A DNA stretch of 64,000 nt, taken from contig NC_133392.1 in the NCBI RefSeq assembly GCF_047511655.1, positions 28,196,001 to 28,260,000 on the forward strand. Reading direction: 5' to 3'. Source of the stretch: Castor canadensis. Taxonomy: Eukaryota; Chordata; Mammalia; Rodentia; Castoridae. Positions within the stretch are counted from its first letter, which is position 1; each line of letters starts with the position of its first letter. A program made the position numbers and the translations under genes. The notes below the pieces were generated by a model. That model saw only the letters and a list, made by a program, of their open reading frames with translations, was not told the origin of the DNA and ran no database searches. Below, piece by piece: positions 42,373 to 54,750 of the stretch.

Positions 42373-43727
42373 TGAGGGCTCTGAGACAGGGATAAAGGGC
42401 AGGGAGAGACCCAAGGCCACCAGCTTGTGGCCAGGTTCTGGGGCAGGGAGTGGTCCTGGGTGCAATGTTCTACTTTTTTTTTTAAATGCATTTGGATCTT
42501 TTTGTTTATTTGCTTCTGCTTCCCCTGGGTTTTGAGCAAAGGTCCAGGGACTTCTGTGTGGAGAGAAAAGTTATTTTATTTATTTTTTTTGTCCTGGCTA
42601 AACTGAGAAGATGAAGACTCAGACTAACACTGGGGATGCTCAGGGAACCTCAAGGAGAGTGGACTGAAGAGGAACCACAAACTAAGATGCCCAAGGGCTC
42701 CTGGAGAAATAGTTGACAGGATGTCCCACTGAGCCAGTAGCACCTTTGGAGGATGGTCCAAAGGGTACCTTCCTGCTGTATAGAAGATGGGTGGCCAATA
42801 ATGCAGCAAGGGACTGAGGACCAGGGACAGTGATGTTGACATTGAAAACAGGGACCCCAGCCTTAGGGTCCTTTCTTTTAAAGGTCATAACCTAGAGGCA
42901 CATACATCTGACCTCACTTTACCCTGTTGTCACCAGCAGGAGGCTCCCTCTTAGAAAAGAGTTGGCTGTGGGATGTGGGAGATTTCTCTCCTGTGGATCA
43001 GGCAAGATGTCAGAATGAGGGAAGAATGGAGGACTTAGAAGGACAACGGGATTTTTTTCTTGGAAGCTGGAGGTAGCTTGCTTCGCTTCAGCTCTAACTT
43101 TCTGTAAATTTGAATTCCACACGACAGGAAACAGAAAATTCTTGGGATATACATGGTGGGTTTTCAGTATATATCTGTTGACTAACTGAATATTTGAATA
43201 AATAACACAAAAAATGGCTTCTTTTGAACACAGCTATATTAAGAAAAAACAGAAAGGTAATCCTTGTAAATCATTGGAAATTATTTTGGCAGGTACCATG
43301 GTCATCTAAATGAGTCACACTGTGTGCTGAACCCTTTTCATATGATCACATCATCCAGTACCCAGAACAACCTGGAGACGTGGGTGATAGGCATGAGGCT
43401 AGCAGGGGTAGGCATTTATCCAGTGTGACAGGTTTGCAGGGGAACAATCAGAACTGGACCTACCCCAAAAGACTGGGGAGTCGCATTCTGCTCTTTCCAC
43501 TGGGCACCCACGTGGGCCCCACTTCTTCTCAGCCTGCTGGCCTAGCAAGGTGTGCTTTCAGGATTGTATCCTTCTCTTTCAGCATCCCTTCCCTCCACCC
43601 AGGTGAGCTGTGGCTGCCATGTTGCCAGTATTTTGCAACTCAGTGTGGCCCAGTACCAAGAGCATCAGCAGCACCTAAGAGCCAATTAGAAAAGCAGAAT
43701 CCAAGCCTCACCCAGATCTGCAGTGGT
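42373..43727. other. Intergenic, nothing recognised
   Basis: No gene or clear repeat beyond faint L2/MIR texture near 43150-43380. Confidence 0.4.
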
Positions 43728-44090
43728 TTTTTTTTTTCCTTTCAGTACTGGGGCTTGAATTCAGGGCCTAAACCTTGAGCCAGTCCACCAGCCCTATTTT
43801 TTTTTTTAAATAACCTTTATTAAGTTAACATGTGCATTACAGGAAACAAACACATGAAGCAAAGAACAAAATCATCCATAGCCACAAGCAGTACAGTTGG
43901 ACTGTCCTAAATCCTGTGTACACATAACGATCCATTTTAGGTAACTGAGATCGTATGGCAGCCCTATTTTTTTTGTAGGGTTTTTCAAGATAGGGTCTCA
44001 TGAACTATTTTCCCGGGTGGATTTGAACCGTGATTCTCCTGATCTCTGCCTCCTGAGTAGCTAGGATTACAGGGGTGAGCCACTCTGCAG
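43728..44090 (-). mobile_element. B1+ID composite SINE, split by insertion
   Basis: ID-like half at 43728-43797 and B1-like half at 43972-44090 (GATAGGGTCTCATGAACTAT...GTAGCTAGGATTACAGG). The intervening 155 bp is foreign and flanked by a direct repeat. Confidence 0.8.
43805..43958 (-). pseudogene. Retroposed 3' UTR of an unidentified mRNA
   Basis: On the minus strand the insert ends in CTTAATAAAGG...TTTAAAAAAA, a poly(A) signal followed by an A-tail. It is flanked by a perfect 16-bp direct repeat CAGCCCTATTTTTTTT (43789 and 43959). This is what L1-mediated retroposition of an mRNA 3' end looks like. I do not recognise the source gene. Confidence 0.7.
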
Positions 44091-44400
44091 AAGAAGTGTT
44101 TTATCAAGATTACCCCAAGAGGTCTTATGCACATCGAAGTTAGCCAAGGTCAGCACTAGATTTGTCTCCTCCTCCCACAGGTAAGGGGAATCCTTGATAA
44201 ACTTGATAATCTCTTGCTGGGGGTGGAGTGTTTGGTTTTAGACCAGCAGCCTCTCTGGTCCTTGTTCAGATTTCCCAAGGTTTCCACCTTCCAAACCTTT
44301 CCATCCTCTCCAACCAGAAAGCCAGATGTTCTGTCCTTCTCTGCACTCCTGCTTACCCCCTTTTCTAAATAAAAGTTCAATTTTAGAATAGTGGGTGGTT

Positions 44401-44745
44401 TTTTTTTTTGGCTTTCCACTATTTATTTATGACAAATACTCTACACCCACAACTTTCTCCAGTCAGAAGTTCTTTGAGATGTTGCCATCAGCCTTGACAA
44501 TCAGAGAATGGAGTCATCTGACTCACCCATCCTGCAAATGGCCCCGCAGATAGTGAATGTCTTAAACTAACCATTACACCTGACTGTGACCTTGTTGACC
44601 TCGGCCACATTCATCTGGATGGACACATAGTTGTAGGTGCCAATGATGCAATTGCTGGAGGAGCACTTCTGTGGCACCTAGAGGTCCACGAGCTAGCAGG
44701 CATCATTCTGCATGTTGGAGCCGCACCTGCTGCCTCCAAAATGAG
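44401..44745 (-). pseudogene. RPS21P: RPS21 processed pseudogene
   Basis: On the minus strand an ATG at 44713-44711 begins MQNDA, followed by recognisable ribosomal protein S21 sequence ([26 protein letters not shown]) to a stop near 44463. There are three in-frame stops and one single-base deletion after SIL, so it cannot be translated. No introns are present. AATAAATAG and an A-tail follow, marking a retroposed mRNA copy. An AGAATAGT repeat occurs on both sides (44385 and 44762), consistent with insertion into an older L1M sequence. RPS21 is a small ribosomal subunit protein; this copy is dead. Confidence 0.93.
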
Positions 44746-44754
44746 CGTGAGCAC

Positions 44755-45125
44755 AGAAAGCAGAATAGTTTTAAATTTATGGAAAGGTTGCAAAGACAGC
44801 TCTCATATACCCTTCATGGAGTGTCATCTGTTGACAACCTTACATCACCATGGCACATTTGTCTCAGTTCATGAGAGACAAATTCAGGTTTCACTAGGTT
44901 TCCTGCTAACATCCTTTTTCTATTTCAGGATTCCATCTGAGGTACCAGGTTACCTTTAATCACCATGTCTTTTTAGTCTCTCTCTGATAGTTTCTCAGAC
45001 TTTCCTTGTTTTTCATCCTCTTAACAGTTGGAAGGACGAGGTCAGGGATTTTGTAGAATGTCCCTCAGTCTGAGTTTATCTGGTGATTTTTCTCATGGTT
45101 ACATTGGGTTATGGGTTTGGGTAAG
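44755..45125 (+). mobile_element. Old L1M 3' UTR
   Basis: The order 'AGTTTTAAATTTATGGAAAGG', 'TTACATCACCATGGCACATT', 'CACCATGTCTTTTTAGTCTC' and 'TTTTGTAGAATGTCCCTCAG' matches the conserved 3' UTR of ancient mammalian L1M elements. It continues after an LTR insertion at 45437 to about 45580 (GAAGACCACAGAAGC, 'CTTCTCATCACATCATATTG'). Confidence 0.7.
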
Positions 45126-45436
45126 TGTATTAGTTATTTTTGCTATGACCAGAATACACTAGAGAACAACTTAAAGGAGGAGAGATTTCTTTTGGCTCAT
45201 GGTTTTAGAGGATTCAGTCCATGGTTGGTTGGCAAAGCATCATGGAGGCTGGAGCTGTGGAGGACACAGCTCCTGGTGGACGGGTAGCAGAGAAATAGAT
45301 AGGAAGGGGTCCAGAACAAGATATGAGGCTCCACCTCCTAAAGTTTCCAGAACCTGCCAAAATAGTGCCATCAACCTAGGACCAATCCTTCAACACATGA
45401 ACTTTTGGGGGAACACTTCATATCCAAACCACAACA
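45126..45436 (-). mobile_element. MaLR-like solo LTR
   Basis: The 311-bp element begins TGTATTAG and ends CCACAACA (TG...CA), with internal 'GAGATTTCTTTTGGCTCATG', 'CCACCTCCTAAAGTTTCC' and 'CTTCATATCCAAACCACAAC', the reverse-orientation pattern of ERVL-MaLR type LTRs. It splits the L1M 3' UTR. No convincing target duplication remains. Confidence 0.55.
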
Positions 45437-45599
45437 GGCAGGAAGACCACAGAAGCAAAATGCCCTTCTCATCACATCATATTGGGGACATATTGCATCA
45501 GGGGAGACATGAAATCAACATGATTCACTGCTGGTGATATTAAGCTTGAACATCTGGCTGAGGTCCTGCCTTATCTTTGAAACTTTCCTTTTTCCTTTC

Positions 45600-46060
45600 C
45601 CCCAAGCCCCTCTAGTTTCCCTCGGTAACTATTTGTGGTTGTTTTAGTAGTTCTCGACACATTTGTTCTACAATGTCACCCTACCCTCTCCCATGCATTT
45701 GTCCCTGTGTCATTGAAGCTGCTTCTGGGTTACTCTACTACTGATAGTGTGTTGTTGAAACGCAGCCTCTGCCAGCATGACATGCAGTCACACGTCTCCT
45801 GTTGGCATGGAGTGCTAACATTAGCCAGTGATGAATGGAAGTTGCCCAGTGACTCCAGGTGGCAAACAGGAAGTTGGGCCTTAGACAAGCCCAAGATGCA
45901 CTCAGGATAATTTAGGGAAGTATATTTTTCTCTAGTTAAAGTGTTCACCTATATTCAAGGAAAAAATTAGAATTTAATTACAAAGTGATCAGAAACAAGC
46001 CTGGGTTGGATGTATAAGGTACACCAGCTTTACTGTTTGCATTCTTTTGTATTTATTTAA
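45600..46060. other. Intergenic, nothing recognised
   Basis: Probably continues the decayed L1M to its left; no gene. Confidence 0.35.
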
Positions 46061-46064
46061 TCTT

Positions 46065-46160
46065 TTTTATTTTTAGTGTTTTCAGTGGTACCAGAGTTTG
46101 AACTCATCCTCACTAGGCAGGTGCTCTACCACTTGAGCCATGCCTGCAGCCCTGTATGTG
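46065..46160 (-). mobile_element. ID-like SINE
   Basis: Reverse ID-like: 'GTGGTACCAGAGTTTGAAC', 'GTGCTCTACCACTTGAGCC'. Confidence 0.75.
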
Positions 46161-46164
46161 TTTT

Positions 46165-47720
46165 AAATTCTGACTTACCCCTTCCATAGTGTTAAGCAGT
46201 ATTAAGCGCTTCTTCTTTCACACAAGCCAGTCGTATTTTGGTCTTAGAGTAGCAACATTGAATGCAAGTATCCTGCAGTCTTTCCCACTTTGAACCTTCA
46301 GACTGCCTGTGCTCTGAGAGGTGGCCCCTCTTCCCCATGCTGGATCTTCAGCTACCTGTTGCTAAGTGATCAGGGAAGAAAGAGAAGTTAAAGAACTATA
46401 CAAGGGCTGCACTGAACAAACTCGATGCTTAGGAAGGAAAACTCTGGCCTCTGGGTAGAACTGATGTCTTTAGAGTCTTGTGGACAGAAGTGGGAGGTGC
46501 CTAAGACTTGTGTTAACTGCCTCACCCTCTGTCACTTCTGAGAGATTTGTAGAATCGTGTTTAAGTTCCCAGAATTTTCCATTCATACATGGTTCCAAGA
46601 TTGCCTTGAGATGGTGAAATATTGTCATTTGTCCTTCCTGAAGGGACACGGTAGGATCAAAAGCCATGTACATGACTAACAAGAGTCTGCTTTGGAATGT
46701 TCTATAGGATTCCTCGCCACCCTCCACAAGGCACATGATGGGTCCAGATAATGTGCCACTGGCCAGGTCTCCCTCAGGGATGGTGGTGGGTGGAGGGAGA
46801 GGGAGGGGCAGTCAGATGCCATTCCCATGAATTATAGTTCACATGGTATCCATTGTGGAAGAATGTTCTCAACACTCATCTAGGAAGAACTGGACCTTCC
46901 ATTCAGCTGGATATGCCCTTCAGCCACATGTTTCCAACAGGGGGAGGTGTGGGGCAAAAAGGCACCCCAAGACTGTTTGCAACTGGTTTAGTCAACTCCG
47001 TTCAATGGCAGTGAATGGAAACCTGTCCAAAGTAGCTTGATGTAATATGGCTATAGGAGATTCCTCTTGCACACTTTCCTGGGGTATGATACCCAGACAT
47101 GGCTGACTGGAGCAGGCAGACACTGACCCAGACTGGACCTAGTTCTCCAAGAACTAGATTGTGACCAGGCCATCCTTGTGGCCACTTGAACTTGTACACT
47201 CCGGGGCTGAGAATGGCCATGTTTAGCCTCATGCACACTGAGAATTAAGGGAAGTTGATCTCAATTAAGATGCCTGAGAGTATGGGTCCCAGAAAGAGAA
47301 GGGGGCCTTCCAGGCTATCCTGAGGCCTGGCTATGCCATCTTTTCCAGGGTTGTAGGAGACACCTACATTTCTACATCCTTATAATGACTCCCATTTCAC
47401 CTATGTTAGCCTGGACAGGTTTCTGTCCATTACAGGCCTATGACAAGGTATATATGGTAGGTGTTCAGAGAATGTCACAAAAAGGAAGGGCAGGAAGCAA
47501 GCACACCAGGGCTCCAGAATTGGGAATATTATGTGTGCCTCCTTGTCTTTCTCTCTCTCTCAATTTTCCCACGTGGTTCTTTTCTTAGTCCTATTGACTT
47601 CAGACCAGTTTTCTTCTTTTCTTTCCATCAATGATCTCCCAGACAAGTGGTTTCCATAATTCTGAATCTGTGCAACATCTACTTCCAGCCATTGGACTCT
47701 AATATCTTAGTTTTAATTGG
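46165..47720. other. Intergenic, one unassigned open frame
   Basis: An 88-codon minus open frame (46470-46736) has ordinary amino-acid composition but no domain I recognise and no neighbouring exon signals. Nothing else is recognised. Confidence 0.35.
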
Positions 47721-47724
47721 AGGA

Positions 47725-47734
47725 GGGAGGAGAA

Positions 47735-47779
<45 letters not shown>

Positions 47780-47782
47780 TTC
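47725..47782. repeat. (GA)n microsatellite
   Basis: GAGAGA and GAAAGA units. Confidence 0.9.
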
Positions 47783-47877
47783 TGCTTGGCTCAGCCTGTC
47801 TCGGGTCAGTGGGTCAGTTGTCCATGCCTGCTCAGGTTGGGGGCAAAGCACAGCCCACTTACCAGGATCCTTTTCAC

Positions 47878-47958
47878 TGAGCTACTAGAGATCAAACCCA
47901 AGGCTTTGTTCATGCTAGGCAAGGGTTCTACTACTAAGCTACATTCCCAGTACTTGTT

Positions 47959-47989
<31 letters not shown>

Positions 47990-48092
47990 TTTTGAAACAG
48001 GGTCTTGCTATGTAGCTCAGGCTGGTCTCAAACTCCTCTTCCCTCCACCTCCCAAGTGCTGGAACTTAGGCATGTGCCACCAAACATGCCAG
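47878..48092 (-). mobile_element. ID and B1 SINEs with (TTTA)n between
   Basis: A reversed ID-like unit (GAGATCAAACCCAAGGCTTTG...) is followed by (TTTA)8 at 47957-47991 and a reversed B1 (TTTTGAAACAGGGTCTTGC...GCATGTGCCACCAAACATG). Confidence 0.8.
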
Positions 48093-49780
48093 GACCCATG
48101 TTTTAAAGAAGAGTCTAACTCAAACTAGTTTAAGGGGAAAAACAGAAATGGCTTAGTTCCCGTTCCGTAGCTGATAATGAACAGAGTGAGAGGGCTTCAG
48201 GAACAACTGGATCCAGAAACACCAACAAAGTCACTGGGGCTCTGCTTCTCTCTCTGCATTGGCCCCATCCTCTCATGTTGGGCCTTCAGGTGGGAGATGA
48301 GGACTGACAAGTCTAGGATTATACCACCACACTTAGTGACTCAGTACAAAGAGAGGTCTTCTTTCTGACTTCTGTCACCTGCATGCAAACTTTCAGTTAA
48401 GGAGTTTTTAGCCTGATTCATATCAAGAATTCTTCCCTGGGCTGATCACCATAGCTAGGGGTACAAGGAGACTATGATTGTTAGTCCCTTGCTGCCCACG
48501 TGGGGGTAGCAAGGTTTCTTAAAGAACAGAGCTGCAATATGACATCTCTTTCATGGGCTTGGATTATGGCAAATACACTAGCAGGGAAGTCAAGAAAGAT
48601 GGCAGTCATGACTAAGGAGCCTCCTCTTCCTGGGTCCTGATCAGCTCTTGCTCAGAGGCCTGCCTTTGCTGATCTGAATCTTCTCCTGGCCTCCATCATG
48701 TTCTTATTTTCCCTCGAGCCTTAGTCTCCTGCCATGACACACACTGCTTGGGCTGTCGCCTGGCTCCTGGAGGCCCTTCCACTCTGGGGAGGATTCCTGA
48801 GCAGGGCTCTGAGTGAGCGCCTGTAACTCTCCCCTGATGGATTGGTGCTGCTTCCCCCACCCCCCTGCCTGGCTCCTGTGGCTCACAGGGGCTACTGAGG
48901 CCAGAGGAGGTCCCCTGATGGAGGCAATGACCTGTACAAGGTGCAGCATTACTGGTGCAGGCATTAGGCCGGGAGGATTCCAAGCTGAACTGGCTCTGCC
49001 CCATGGCAGGTCTCATGAGAACCCCTTCTGTAGCAATTATAAGCTCCTCTCTGTGTTGACTTCTGTCATCCCCAAGTCTTAAGCAAAGTTTTATCAAATT
49101 CTAACAAAAATAGAAGGACATTGGCGGTCAGAGGCCTGCAGGCACACCCTGCCTTCAAAAGTGAGACATGGGGAGACACCAGGATTACTTCATAGCTCCC
49201 ATGTCTCTCAAACAAGTCTGTTCAGACATCTTCAAATATGCATTTTAGCACTTCCCTCTGCCACAGTGTTGACAAGCAGGCTGGCTTTTCCAGGGCTGAA
49301 TATTGCCCGCGGCTCTGTACTGAGCCTCCCCACGATGGTGCTCTGAGGCCACATGGCACAGAGGCGGCAGAGGGAGGCCAGCAGAGGGAGGCCAGCACGC
49401 ATTCCTGACTCTCAATCAGAGCTCTGCTGTTTGCAAAGCCCCTCGGCACAAGCCACTTGATGCATGTGGACAAATTTGCCCAGTCTTTCAAAAGACAATT
49501 CTTGAGAGTGAGGACAGAGGAAGGACAGTTTCCCCTCACCTGGCACCTCATTTCCTATTCCCCACCTCTAGCCCTGGCCAGGAAAATTATGAGAGTGGCT
49601 GGAGGGAGGCTGAAGCTTGAGGACTGTAGAGGCCAAAGATGGACCTTGATCCCTGTCTCACTGGGCAGCCTAGGCTGTCTGCTCTTGGGACACACTCTCC
49701 TGCAAAGGGGTGAGCTGGCATCCAGGAAGATCTAATAAATGCTAGGATGAACACCTGCTTGTGTTACTTCAGTAACTCCC
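48093..49780. other. Intergenic, nothing recognised
   Basis: Open frames here (for example 48696-49097 minus) show no recognisable domain. A 14-15-bp tandem duplicate (GCAGAGGGAGGCCA twice) occurs near 49365-49395. Confidence 0.4.
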
Positions 49781-49784
49781 TTTT

Positions 49785-50640
49785 GACAATCTTCCTATCT
49801 TGAAAAATTAAAACCTACAGAAAAGTGAAAAGGCAGTACAATAAACTCTCAAATTCCTTTTCACTAAGTAACACTTTGCCACATTTGCTTTAATCTCTCT
49901 TTCTTTCTCTATGCACACACATATATACACACACACATGGGGGAGAGAGAGAGAGTTTTGTGCATGAGCTATTTCAGAATAAGTTTCAGGCATCATAACT
50001 CTTCATCCCTAAATACTTCAGCATATATCTTTCAAGAGCAAGGTCATTCTCTTACACGTCCTTAGGACAATTACCCAATTAAGGAAATGTCATTGATATG
50101 ACACTATTATCTAATAAATAGTCCATATTCAGATTTTGCCCTTTGTCCAACTACTGTCTATCAGCATATTTTTGTTGCTGTTCTGAGCCAGGACTCCGAT
50201 TCTGGATTCTATGTCCTGATTAGTTATCACGTTTCATTGGTTTTCTTTAATCTGGAAGAGTTCTCAGTCCTGATGCTTTTCATAATATTAACGTTTCTAG
50301 AGTCTGGCTGTCTGAGCTTCCCTGTGATTAGTTTCAGTTTGTGCATTTTTGACAGGAACACTGCATGTGCCCTCCTCTGAGCATCAATCAGGAAGCACAG
50401 GACGTCAGTGTGTTCCATTAGGGTGACGTTAGCTTTGATCACTCAGCTAACACGGTTCCTGCCAGATCTATCATTTGTAAAGGTTACTTTTTTCTCTTTC
50501 AAATTAATCAGTACTTTGTTGGGAAACACTTTGAGATTCTCCTTTTCCTCCATCACACTCTTACCCAAGTTTTAGCATCCATTGATATTTTTTCCTGAAT
50601 AAATCGTGAATATGGTCCTTGCAGAATGGAGTTTGCAACA
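49785..50640 (+). mobile_element. Old L1M 3' UTR
   Basis: Words in order match an ancient L1M 3' UTR: 'AACACTTTGCCACATTTG', 'CCTAAATACTTCAGCATAT', 'GACACTATTATCTAATAAAT', 'GTCCATATTCAGATTTTGCC', 'TTTAATCTGGAAGAGTTCTC', 'TTTTAGCATCCATTGATAT'. An (AC)n/(GA)n patch lies at 49910-49955. Confidence 0.75.
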
Positions 50641-53040
50641 TCTAGAGTTACCTAAAATGTTTGCCTCGTTTTCCAGATTGTCACTGAGGATCAGGAAGGC
50701 CAGTAACAGCTAATTGTCCAACGTCACAGAATGATGAGATTCAGACTCGAGTTGCTCTGATTCCACAGCCTGCAGCCATGAAGTGTGGGAGGTGATGAGA
50801 TGACTTCCCTCACATCTCCCCACAGCACACTCCACCCTCTTGCTCCTCTCCCTAAATGTGGGGCTGAGCTCTGGTCACAATTGGAGAGAAAGGAATAGAT
50901 TGTAGGTTCATCTTTGCAACTCTCCATCCTCCAGTACTTCTCTCTCATAGGAACTTCCAAAACCTGGAACGCAGAGCAGAAGTCTCACAAAGAAGTCACC
51001 TTAGTTATCCTGTCCCTCCCTCAGTGCTCTCTCCTCTCTGGTCCTGGTGTGAGGCTGGTGTGGGCTGGGCTTTGCCATACAAATGAGAAGTGTGCACGGT
51101 TGGAGAAGAGTCAGAGGTGAAACTATAGACAACTGTTCTTGGAGGGGATGTATACGTGTGACATTATGTATATGTATTCAAGTACGGCATGTATACATGT
51201 GTTTGTGTGTACAGTTGGGAGTTCTAGAAAGGAGAAAGAGAGAGGGATGGAGTGTGGGTAGTACTTACAAGTACTGTATTGGCTGCTGGAAATTGAACCT
51301 TGGGCCTATCACCAACCTGTGTATCCTTGGACAAATTCCTTGACCTCTCCAGGCCTTGCTTTTGTCACCTGTGAAGTGGACACAATAGTACTTAGCTTAT
51401 TGCTATGAGGGATTGTTATGAAGATTGTATGAACTAGTCTGTGTAAAGTTGCCCAGGTGTGACATTGGAGGTGTGCTGAAGAAGATATGACATAAGCAGT
51501 GGTGGTGGGCTGACAGGCCTACATGGGCCTCATTCCCAGGACAGTGTCCATTTTGGGAGACAACCCAGATGGCTCTTCAGAGACTGGCAGGTGAGCTGGG
51601 CAGGAGGTGGGAGAGCCAGGTGACTCGCTGGTTTATACTTTATCTCTCACTGCTTCCAGAAAGACTTTGAAGTGCCTCCTAATTGAAGCCTGGGCGCCTA
51701 AGGGAGAGACTGTGTAGGCCGAAGGCTGGCTTGGGTGAGGGTGGTGCACCTCGGCAGGTCCCGGGCCTATGGGGGAGGAGGGAAGGGTAAAGCAAAGCAG
51801 ACTGAGCCCTGACTGTGGCCACCTGATTACCAGCCAGACGGAAAGAGGCTAAGAGCTTGGAATCTCTTAAGCTGAACAAGGAAACGGTGAAGGGAGAGTG
51901 GGCACCAAGAAGGAGCTTGAATGGTCTATGGAAACTGGCTGGGCCTTGCTTGGTTGGCTGTCCTTGGGCTTGGATCATCTTGTTAGATATTTTTGTTGGT
52001 GGGTCCTGGGCCCTCCAGTGGCAGAGGCTCCAGCCTCTGTCAACTTCTCAACTCAGGAGTCACAACCTTTCCTCTCAGGGTCTGATGTCTCTAGCCCGAG
52101 GCTGAAAGGTTTGTGCAGGAAATCCTGTCTCCCTAACTTCCTCTACCTCCACCCCATACCAGCATGGGTTGACTCCCCCTACATCCCACCCCCCACCACG
52201 TCCTGATGTTCTACCTGCCTTTGTCCGGTAGCACATTGACAAGGAAGTCCCTGGCCCTGACCCACTGGGAGCATTCTTTGTGTATGTGGGGGTGGGGGTG
52301 GGGAGTAGGTGAGCTTTATCTGCCCCTCCTCCACCAACTTCCTGTCTCTTACTTTGAATATCCTGACTCCCCCAGTCTCCGTCAGCTCAGGTTTCCTTAG
52401 GAGGCATGTTGACAACTTCCCTAAGTTACACCAAGTTTTGGCAAGTCTAGCTCAACTCTGACAGACTTTCTGTCACACTTCCTCACAGCTACTTAAACTG
52501 CACTTTACCATGTAATGGAATACCTTCCACTGAGGGAGGTGGAGGGGTCTCCCCCAGGCAGGATTAAACATGATGACAGTTCCTAAAAGTAGGGGCTTGG
52601 ATTTAGGCTAAAAAGGAAAAGCGGCAAGACCAGAGGGAGAGGAATTGAAGTTGAAGAACCAGCCTCTGGCAGCCTGGGTCATAGGGCTGCCCCAGTGGAA
52701 GAGGTAGAGAGGAGGGACCCGGTCTTCTCTGCCCAGAGGATCCCTGCATTCACCCTGCTCTGCAGAAGGAGAACCCCACCCTGCAGTGAAGGACAGTAGG
52801 CAGAGGTGGCTGGATAAGAAGAGAAGGGAGCATCAGGGCCACAACTGCCCTGGCTTCCTGAGTGGGGTGCAGGGGAGGCAGGAGGTGTCTGGACAGATCT
52901 CCATTGGTCCTTCTCAGAGTGTGAGATGCACCTAGGTGGGAAGCAAGTTCCCTGTTAGGAGGAGGGATCACTGATTGCAAGGAGCAGAACCTTACTTAGA
53001 CTTGCTCAACCAAAAGGAAAGAACCTGGGACACATCACGT
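50641..53040. other. Intergenic with a MIR
   Basis: A MIR is seen at about 51300-51460 (CCTTGGACAAATTCCTTGAC...GTCACCTGTGAAGTGGAC). Otherwise nothing is recognised; open frames have no domains. Confidence 0.45.
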
Positions 53041-53049
53041 ACTTCAAGT

Positions 53050-53107
53050 TCTCTCTTTCTCTCTCTCTCTCCATTCCTCCCTCCCTCCCTTCCTCCCTCT
53101 CTCTCAG
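53050..53107. repeat. CT-rich simple repeat
   Basis: (TCTC)n and (CTCC)n units. Confidence 0.85.
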
Positions 53108-53329
53108 AAAAGACAGAAAGCCACCAGAATGGTAGAAAACACACATCTACTTCTAAGGATAAGGTGAGTGGAGAGGAGTTGGGGTCAACAGGATGGCAAA
53201 GGAAGGAGCTGGGGTTGTAACACTGGCCTGGAATGCGACAGTGCCACAGGGAAGGAACTGAGACAAATCCCATTCCAGCTGAGCAAAAAGAAAAAAATAT
53301 TGCCTTGTTTTATGTGTTCTAAATATTTT

Positions 53330-54100
53330 TTTCCTGAAATAAAGATTTTTATTTCATATGAAATTAGTATTTTCATAATTAGGATAATAAGGCAAACACA
53401 TTCTGAAGTTCATTATTTCAGGTGATTTATATTATAAATGCCTTCCATAAATATGAGAGTTCCTAACTTATTTGAACATTTCACTACATGCTTGTGAGAA
53501 GCTTCTGTTAGCCTTTTCTTGGTAGGAACTCCAGTTTTTCTGAATTCTTCCCCTTCCTTCAGAGATTTCATTTTTGCCTCATCATGAAAGGTTGATCATT
53601 ATAGTAAATAGTAAGACATTCTTTCAATGCAGAATTTTCTTTCCAGCATTTTACTACCATAAGGACTCCAGACTTCTTTGGTAAAATCTTGTTCAGAATA
53701 CCTCTCTCTGGCCTTTTCTGTCATTATTTTAGGGATCAAAACATCTTTTTTTGACATGTCTGAGATGGTGTTGGAGTCTAGTGCCATCTCAGCAAACAGA
53801 GGACTCTTAAATATTTTAAGTGAGAAAAAGTTTTTTGAATTAAGAAAAAAAAGATGGACTCTTTTCACCATCACTGTGTACCAGGTTGGATAAGTTTGAG
53901 TGAAGTTTGCCTGGCAGAAACTGTCTCCCAAGACTGTAAATCCTGAAGAAGACACTGGAACAGAGGCAGAAGCAGAGGGAGACCCTTTCATTTCAGTGGT
54001 GGAGGCCTGACCACATGGTTCTGGTGTGAGTTGTTCCATTGTTTTTCCTGGCTCTGATTCTCTGGTTTTTTGAAACTCCTTCTACTATATTTTGTTTAAG
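53330..54100 (-). pseudogene. Possible processed pseudogene, source unknown
   Basis: On the minus strand a 146-codon open frame (54039-53599) has balanced, protein-like composition, including Ser/Lys-rich parts and SDMSKKDVLIPK. The similarity of composition continues past its stop in other frames (towards 53500), and AATAAA-like signals occur near 53340. This suggests a decayed mRNA copy. I do not recognise the parent gene and see no clear poly(A) tail, so this is tentative. Confidence 0.35.
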
Positions 54101-54111
54101 TTAGCCATTTG

Positions 54112-54431
54112 TGTTAGTCAGATTTTCATTACTGTGACAAAACTCTTGGGAAAATCAACTTACAGAAGGAAAGATTTATTTTGGCTCATAGTTAATGGAG
54201 TCTTGGCTAGCTGCATTGTTTCTAGGTTTATGGTTAGGCAGAACATCATGGCAGATGGGCATGACAGAGCATAGCTGCTCACTCATGGTGGCCAGGAGAC
54301 AGAGAGAGAGAGAGAGAGAAAGAGAGAAGGGGCTGGGGACTGGATATATTCCCCTTCAACTAGGTCCCACCTCCTAAATTTGTCACCTTCCAATAGCCCA
54401 TCAAATTATGAGTCCATCACAGATTCCACAG
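54112..54431 (-). mobile_element. MaLR-like LTR, left part
   Basis: It starts TGTTAGTCAGATTTTCATTAC and includes 'GAAAGATTTATTTTGGCTCA' and 'CCCACCTCCTAAATTTG', like the copy at 45126. A (GA)n run is at 54299-54327. It is interrupted by the provirus; its end is at 61770-61972. Confidence 0.6.
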
Positions 54432-54750
54432 TGTTAGGAAAAATGCTGCTCACAAAGAAAGCTCACAAGAAAAGTCTCACGTCCACAGAGCAAAGTTTAA
54501 TGGCAGGCCCAAACTGTCAGGCTGGCCAGGAAAAAGATGGCACAGCAGCAAATCTGGGCCAGGTGTGGCTTTTATAGAAGGGGGAAATTAAGGAAGTTAG
54601 TGCATGCACAGTAGTCTCTGGTAGGGGTGGGGCTGTCTTAGAGTACAGGATATTCTGTTTAAGGGTGGAGCTGTCCTTGGAAGTTTCTCAAGTGAGGTCT
54701 GAGGATAAAATGGCCCCTGATTTATAAATGGCAACATTATGGTTCTATCA
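54432..54750 (-). repeat. 3' LTR of the provirus
   Basis: 319 bp, TG...CA ends, with a TATAAAA motif on the minus strand (+ 54571-54576 region) and an ATTAAA poly(A)-like signal (complement of TTTAAT near 54499). Confidence 0.92.
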
